A model generated the notes under the pieces. It searched no databases. It was not told where the DNA came from and saw only the letters and a list, made by a program, of their open reading frames with translations. DNA of 57,512 nt from Taibaiella sp. Its GTDB lineage: Bacteria; Bacteroidota; Bacteroidia; Chitinophagales; Chitinophagaceae. The DNA lies in assembly GCA_021740995.1 (NCBI GenBank), contig JAIOYR010000014.1, forward strand, positions 1-57,512, written 5' to 3'. Position 1 is the stretch's first letter. The number at the start of each line of letters is the position of its first letter. Made by a program: the position numbers and the translations under genes. Shown here in pieces: positions 53,016-57,512 of this stretch.

Positions 53016-53399
53016 CTAATTCCTTTCCATTATCAGGTGTACTATATCGGCAAAAGCTGCCTCACCCTTTACTACATAGTTATCGCCGGTGTCGGCAAGC
53101 TTCTCCAGTATGGCATTGTCACCTTCCTGACCCGATAGCATAATGAAGTGAATGTCGTTGCCAGTAGCCTTTATCGTAGCCATTATTTGCTCGCCATTGG
53201 CCGCATCCGGGTTCTCAGAGTTGAGGTTGAAATCAAGAATGATTACATCAGGGTTCCGATGCAGGTTGTCTATGCACTCTTCGCCTGTGCTGAACACCTC
53301 TACCTCGTGTGGTGTATGGCTGGTGAGGTAGTCCTCCATCAGCATCGTCAGCATTACGTTGTCATCTACTACAAATATCTTTTTGACTGTGATGCTCAT
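53016..53399 (-). CDS. Single-domain response regulator (CheY-like)
   Basis: The ATG at 53399 gives 127 residues: acidic pair in FVVDDN, phospho-acceptor Asp in VIILDFNL, conserved Ser in IMLSGQE and Lys in YVVKGE. No output domain. It is likely phosphorylated by a sensor kinase elsewhere. Confidence 0.92.
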   Translation of the reverse strand: MSITVKKIFVVDDNVMLTMLMEDYLTSHTPHEVEVFSTGEECIDNLHRNPDVIILDFNLNSENPDAANGEQIMATIKATGNDIHFIMLSGQEGDNAILEKLADTGDNYVVKGEAAFADIVHLIMERN

Positions 53400-53536
53400 T
53401 GAGATTAGTTTTATGAGCATAAATATAGCAATTGGAGTTGAAAAAAATGGCAAATTTTCACAACGTAATTCCGAAAATGAAAATGGCCCCGCCTTTATAG
53501 CGAGACCATCATTTCCTTATTTAAATTTGGGGACTA

Positions 53537-55294
53537 CTATTTTCTTTTGCCTTTGTAGCCGCCACCGCCGCTGCCTGCGCCTGCGCGCTTGCCATAGGCG
53601 CGCACATCGCCGGAGTATCGTGGGCCTGATGATGGCTTGGGTCTGCTGCCGCCGCGATAATCGCCGCCACCGCCGCCAGATGATGAGCCACCTTTGCTTT
53701 GCTCCGCCTCTTCCAGGCGCACCTTGCGTCCCTTGAACTTCTTGGCTGCCAGTTGCTCCATTACCTGCTCGGCCATATCGCCGGGCACATTGAAGAAGCT
53801 GCTCAGATCACGCACCGTTACTCTTTCTATCACATTGGCATTTATATCTGCCGACTCGGTGATGAACTGAAGTAGTTTCTGCGTTGTAAGCCCGTCTTTC
53901 TCGCCCAGATTGATGAACAGGCGTGCAGAGCGGTTGCCCCTGCTGCCTCCCTTTTCTTTGTTGTCATAGCCAGCATTCAGGTCTTCAGAATCCTGGTATA
54001 TATCTATAGTATCTTTCAGTTGCAGCCATATCAGCTTGCGTATCAGTTCGTCTTTGTCTACGTCGGCAAACTGCTCGTGTATGCTGTCGCGGTATAGCTT
54101 GGCGAAGTCAGCCTTGGGCTGTGCCAGTGCTATCTGCTCCATATAGAAGAACAAACGCTTACGCACCACTTCTGCACCATCTGGTATATCACTCTTATGA
54201 AACTTCTGTTTTACCAGACGCTCTATTTGGCGCACATTAGATATCTGCTTTGGCGAAACAATCGACATACATATGCCCGACTTGCCTGCACGTGCGGTAC
54301 GTCCGCTGCGGTGGGTGTATACTTCCGGGTCATCAGGCAGCTCATAGTTGATCACGTGGGTGATGTCATTGACATCTATACCGCGCGCAGCCACATCGGT
54401 AGCTACTATGCACTGTAGTTGTTTGCTTTTGAACCGCTCCATTACCTTGGTACGCATCTTCTGGTCCATATCGCCATGCAGCGGGCTCACGTGGTAGCCC
54501 TGCTTCATCAGCTTCTCAGATATGTCCTGGCAGTCCTGGCGGGTACGGGTAAATATGATACCATATATACCGGGTGTAAAGTCGAGCAGGCGGCGCAGTG
54601 TCTCGAACCTGTTGCTGTGCTGTGCTACGTAGTATTGGTGGTCTATATTCTCGTTGGTAGTATTGGCAGTAGCTACTGAAAACTCTTTCCAGTCTTTCAT
54701 AAAGCGCTTGGCTATGCCACGCACCTCATTACTCATAGTAGCGCTGAACAGCCATGTGTGCTCACGAGCCGGTGTGTTTTTCAGTATAAGGTCTATATCC
54801 TCGCGGAAACCCATGTTGAGCATTTCGTCTGCCTCGTCCAGTACCACGTATTCTACGTCTGCCAGCGATATAGCTTTGCGCTCCAGCAGGTCTATCAGCC
54901 TGCCGGGAGTAGCCACAACTACTTGCGGGTTGCTGCGGAGCTCGCGTATCTGGGCAGCTATGGGCATACCACCATATACGGCAGTTATGCGCAGTCCGCG
55001 CATATTAGCGCCATACTTGCTCATTTCTTCCTGTATTTGCATACAGAGTTCGCGGGTGGGGCTAAGCACCAGGCATTGAACATGTTTTACCGCTATGTCC
55101 ACATGGTGGAGTAGTGGCAGCCCGTATGCGGCAGTTTTGCCGGTACCGGTTTGCGCAAGCCCTATTATGTCTATGGGATCAGATAATAGCTGAGGTATTA
55201 CTTTTTGCTGAATAGGAGTAGGTGTCTCGAAGCCAAGGTCAGAAATAGCCTGCGTCAATTCTTCCCGAAGGGAGAGTGATGAAAATGTAATCAT
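53537..55294 (-). CDS. DEAD-box RNA helicase with DbpA-like domain
   Basis: The ATG at 55294 gives 585 residues with all helicase motifs: AQTGTGKT, PTRELC, ATPGRLIDL, DEAD in VLDEADEM, SAT in LFSATMS, IFTRTRQD and HRSGRTARAG. Residues about 455-530 form a DbpA-type RNA-binding domain (LFINLGEKDGLTTQKLLQFI, LSSFFNVPGDMA), and the tail is a basic Gly/Arg/Ser-rich region. It unwinds RNA in ribosome assembly or mRNA turnover, most like DeaD/CsdA. Confidence 0.95.
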   Translation of the reverse strand: MITFSSLSLREELTQAISDLGFETPTPIQQKVIPQLLSDPIDIIGLAQTGTGKTAAYGLPLLHHVDIAVKHVQCLVLSPTRELCMQIQEEMSKYGANMRGLRITAVYGGMPIAAQIRELRSNPQVVVATPGRLIDLLERKAISLADVEYVVLDEADEMLNMGFREDIDLILKNTPAREHTWLFSATMSNEVRGIAKRFMKDWKEFSVATANTTNENIDHQYYVAQHSNRFETLRRLLDFTPGIYGIIFTRTRQDCQDISEKLMKQGYHVSPLHGDMDQKMRTKVMERFKSKQLQCIVATDVAARGIDVNDITHVINYELPDDPEVYTHRSGRTARAGKSGICMSIVSPKQISNVRQIERLVKQKFHKSDIPDGAEVVRKRLFFYMEQIALAQPKADFAKLYRDSIHEQFADVDKDELIRKLIWLQLKDTIDIYQDSEDLNAGYDNKEKGGSRGNRSARLFINLGEKDGLTTQKLLQFITESADINANVIERVTVRDLSSFFNVPGDMAEQVMEQLAAKKFKGRKVRLEEAEQSKGGSSSGGGGGDYRGGSRPKPSSGPRYSGDVRAYGKRAGAGSGGGGYKGKRK

Positions 55295-55556
55295 TAAAAG
55301 AACTTTTTTAAAATATGCATGGCCGTTGCGGCAATGCGGGTGCAAAGGTATGTATAAATTATGAGAAATAATAAGATTTTATTATGCTATGTGGCTCGGG
55401 TGTGTTAATCCTGTATTAAAAATGTGGGTTTCACTGCTAAGCGGGCGGGCTGTTTCCATCGTATCCAGGTCTCCCTTTTTCAGGGACCAGGCGTCTATCA
55501 GGGCCATACGGCTGATGAATATTTATTGAACTCGTGTACCCACGCTAAACGTAGCA

Positions 55557-56798
55557 TTATTTCACTCCCTCCATATACCCCAGCAGCACAGCAGCATTTT
55601 TTTTGTAGTCGCCTAGTTGCTGCATGGCTGTTACTGCCTGTGTGCTTACTTCATCCTTACGCTGCTCATAGTTGGCAGCCATATACTTCAGGGATTCCAT
55701 TATAGCAGTCTCTGATTTTGGTGCTATCAGAAAACCGCTCTCCCCATTCCTTATAATCTCTGCATGTCCGCCCACATCTGTTGTTATCACCCACAGCCCG
55801 GCACTCATAGCTTCCAGCACCGCATTAGACAATCCTTCGTTGTAAGAAGGTAATATAAATGAGGCGGGGATACTGTATATCTTTTTCACCTCGGTGTGTG
55901 GCACAAAGTCATGTACCACCACCCTATTTTCTATACCCAGCTCCTTTATCTTGGCAGGTATATCTATAGCATACTTCCCGCCCAGGCGGTCTGTTATTGC
56001 CAGCAGCACCCAGTCGTTTAGTGTTTCTTTACACGCCGCAAACGCTTCCAGCAGCTCATTCCAGCCCTTCATATACTCGGCACGGGCTATACATAGCAAC
56101 ACTTTTTTACCATCAGGTATTCTATACTGCTGCCGTAGCTTAGTATTGGTTTCGTCGTCTGTTGCCGGCTTCACAAAATCCTGATAGGCAACACCGTTAT
56201 AAGCAATCTTAAACTGAGGCACTACCTTGCCTGCATACACCAGTGCATCCTTAGCCAGGCGTTTGTTATTAGCCAGCAGCAGGTCGGCATGCTCAAAGAC
56301 ATACCGTATGTTATCTGCGAGCGCAGGGTCGCTTTGTGGCCATGCGTGCACATCGTCGCCACGGGCTATTGCTGCCAGCTTTATGCCCAGCTTATCTTTC
56401 AGCTTTGCACCTATGTATCCGTTGTCTGTGAGGAACTGAGCATATATCCAGTCTGCATCGCGTAGCTGCTTAATGCCGGTTATGTAATTATACAAAGACC
56501 TCACTGCCCTATCATAAGTATTCTCCGGAAAAAAACGTGCCGGCATCCTGATAAAAGATGGCACTCGGTGTATCCTCACCCCTTCATATTCTTCAAATAG
56601 TATTTGCTTTTGCCAGTGCCCCTTACGCCACATAGGGTGTAGCTTGTGCAGCCCCCACGGCGGATACCAGTTGTACAGCAACAGCACATGACACTCTGCT
56701 CCCAGCTCTTGCAGGGCCTTTACCTGCTGGTGTATGAAAATGCCGTTGTTCAATGCATTTTCACGAGGGTAGTTGCTGGTCAGTATCAGTATCTTCAC
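55557..56798 (-). CDS. Glycosyltransferase family 4
   Basis: The 413-residue protein has a GT-B fold: N-terminal Rossmann (KILILTSNYPRENALNNGIF, VKALQELGAECHVLL), and a C-terminal domain with the EX7E motif in PSYNEGLSNAVLEAMSAG and VITTDVGGHAEII. It likely builds a cell-surface polysaccharide. The start is GTG at 56798. It is 24 bp behind the corrected end of the asparagine-synthase gene, so they may form one operon. Confidence 0.92.
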   Translation of the reverse strand: MKILILTSNYPRENALNNGIFIHQQVKALQELGAECHVLLLYNWYPPWGLHKLHPMWRKGHWQKQILFEEYEGVRIHRVPSFIRMPARFFPENTYDRAVRSLYNYITGIKQLRDADWIYAQFLTDNGYIGAKLKDKLGIKLAAIARGDDVHAWPQSDPALADNIRYVFEHADLLLANNKRLAKDALVYAGKVVPQFKIAYNGVAYQDFVKPATDDETNTKLRQQYRIPDGKKVLLCIARAEYMKGWNELLEAFAACKETLNDWVLLAITDRLGGKYAIDIPAKIKELGIENRVVVHDFVPHTEVKKIYSIPASFILPSYNEGLSNAVLEAMSAGLWVITTDVGGHAEIIRNGESGFLIAPKSETAIMESLKYMAANYEQRKDEVSTQAVTAMQQLGDYKKNAAVLLGYMEGVK

Positions 56799-56822
56799 GA
56801 TGGCAAAAATGATTGAGGCAAA

Positions 56823-57512
56823 CTAAAGGATAAACTGAAGTAGCGGAGAAAGCTGCAGGTTGCTGTGCACATTCACCCACCGATTTTTTATTGAGCAGCG
56901 GCAATGTTGCTGCTTCGTTCAATTGTGTTTTTACAAAGCTAATAGTTTTGGCATCTTTAGCCAACCATTGCTGCAGTGGCGAGTTGAAACCTGTCTTCAC
57001 TCTAAATGCCAGATCATGGCCCAGCTTTTTTGCCAGTATATTGCGTAATACTACCTTGCCGGTATTGCCGCTGCGCTTGTATATATGCGGTACGGTAAAT
57101 GCGAGCTCCACCATTCTGTGGTCCAGAAAAGGCACACGCCCTTCTATACCGTTTATCATGGTCATGCGGTCGCACTTGGTCAGCATCTCATCTACCAGTG
57201 TTGTCTTTATGTCGGTATACAGCACTCTGTTCAGCGGGTCTGTATCAGCCTTTCTGCTGTCAAACAGCGTCCGCAATCTGTCGGCGTATCTTTGGGTATC
57301 TATTTCTTTGTACAATGCCGGATTGATAAAGGACAATGCAGTCTGCTCATCTGCCACCTGTGTCCGGCTAAGAAAAGTAACTGCCGGGTGCAGGGCCAGG
57401 TTTTTTCTCAATGTCTCCAGCCCCGGCTTGTTAGTAGCCTTTGCTGCCACCTTCAGTACACTGTTTTGTAGTGCCGCCGGTATATACTTCAGAAAAGAAG
57501 GCACGGCAGGCG
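56823..57512 (-). pseudogene. asnB: Asparagine synthase C-terminal part, apparent frameshift; runs off the right edge
   Basis: The open frame reaches the right edge and shows the asparagine synthase domain: TTLVDEMLTKCDRMTM, GRVPFLDHRMVELAF, GKVVLRNILAKKLG and RVKTGFNSPLQQWL. As read, the protein leaves the family pattern after LPLLNKK and ends at 56761 inside the next gene. Skipping one A in the A6 run (56884-56889) gives the native-looking end WVNVHSNLQLSPLLQFIL with a stop at 56823. So it is either a one-base frameshift or a sequencing error. The glutaminase half is off the window. AsnB-type proteins in such sites often serve polysaccharide loci. Confidence 0.78.

Overview
The window reads as chromosomal DNA of a Bacteroidota bacterium, most likely a Chitinophagales/Sphingobacteriales-type member. 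The signs are type IX secretion (T9SS) sorting domains on several secreted proteins, a GldN-type T9SS component, many SusD-era style lipoproteins of Bacteroidota-only families (DUF4836, DUF4397, DUF3127, DUF4465), promoters of the TAnnTTTG type, poor Shine-Dalgarno signals and a cobalamin-dependent class II ribonucleotide reductase. No phage, plasmid origin, CRISPR array or rRNA was seen. One tRNA (His) is present.

Layout. 1-8.8 kb: the N-terminal 1318 residues of a very large modular surface protein (minus strand), a small lipoprotein, a MarR regulator and two tandem 491-residue arylsulfotransferase-like paralogues. 8.87-14.5 kb: a cobalamin riboswitch with a visible terminator/antiterminator choice, followed by a four-gene vitamin B12 capture operon (two T9SS-exported proteins, a BtuG-like beta-propeller lipoprotein and a BtuB-like TonB receptor). 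14.7-23.3 kb: housekeeping genes (ubiX, thioredoxin-like, nth, DUF1015, upp, hemW), an ECF sigma/anti-sigma/small Cys-His peptide set, an isolated gldN and a YoeB-type toxin-antitoxin pair. 23.4-31.5 kb: S4 RNA-binding protein, two lipoproteins, a DUF3127 SSB-like protein, tRNA-His, a T9SS-exported M1 aminopeptidase and a persulfide dioxygenase/rhodanese fusion. 31.5-34.6 kb: a repeat-rich accessory stretch with several hairpins, a 95-bp direct repeat pair, an AT-rich membrane ORF and a DUF937 gene. 34.6-38 kb: an exported ankyrin/MORN protein and a DEDDh exonuclease/GIY-YIG nuclease fusion. 38-44.5 kb: grpE-dnaJ, a ParE-type toxin-antitoxin pair and nrdJ. 44.9-50 kb: lipoproteins, a third toxin-antitoxin pair and a three-gene operon of di-heme cytochrome, Rieske lipoprotein and porin. 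50-57.5 kb: MCE and OstA-like envelope genes, a single-domain response regulator, a DEAD-box helicase, a GT4 glycosyltransferase and the 3' part of an asparagine synthase gene that carries an apparent one-base frameshift.

How the genes connect. The B12 operon would feed the B12-dependent ribonucleotide reductase encoded 27 kb away. The isolated GldN and at least four T9SS-type cargo proteins point to a strong investment in surface display. Redox lipoproteins and the porin at 46.9-49.8 kb look like one envelope-bound module. The most unusual parts are the two-protein T9SS extension of the B12 uptake operon, the cytochrome-Rieske-porin operon, and the hairpin/direct-repeat cassette region at 33.2-34.6 kb.
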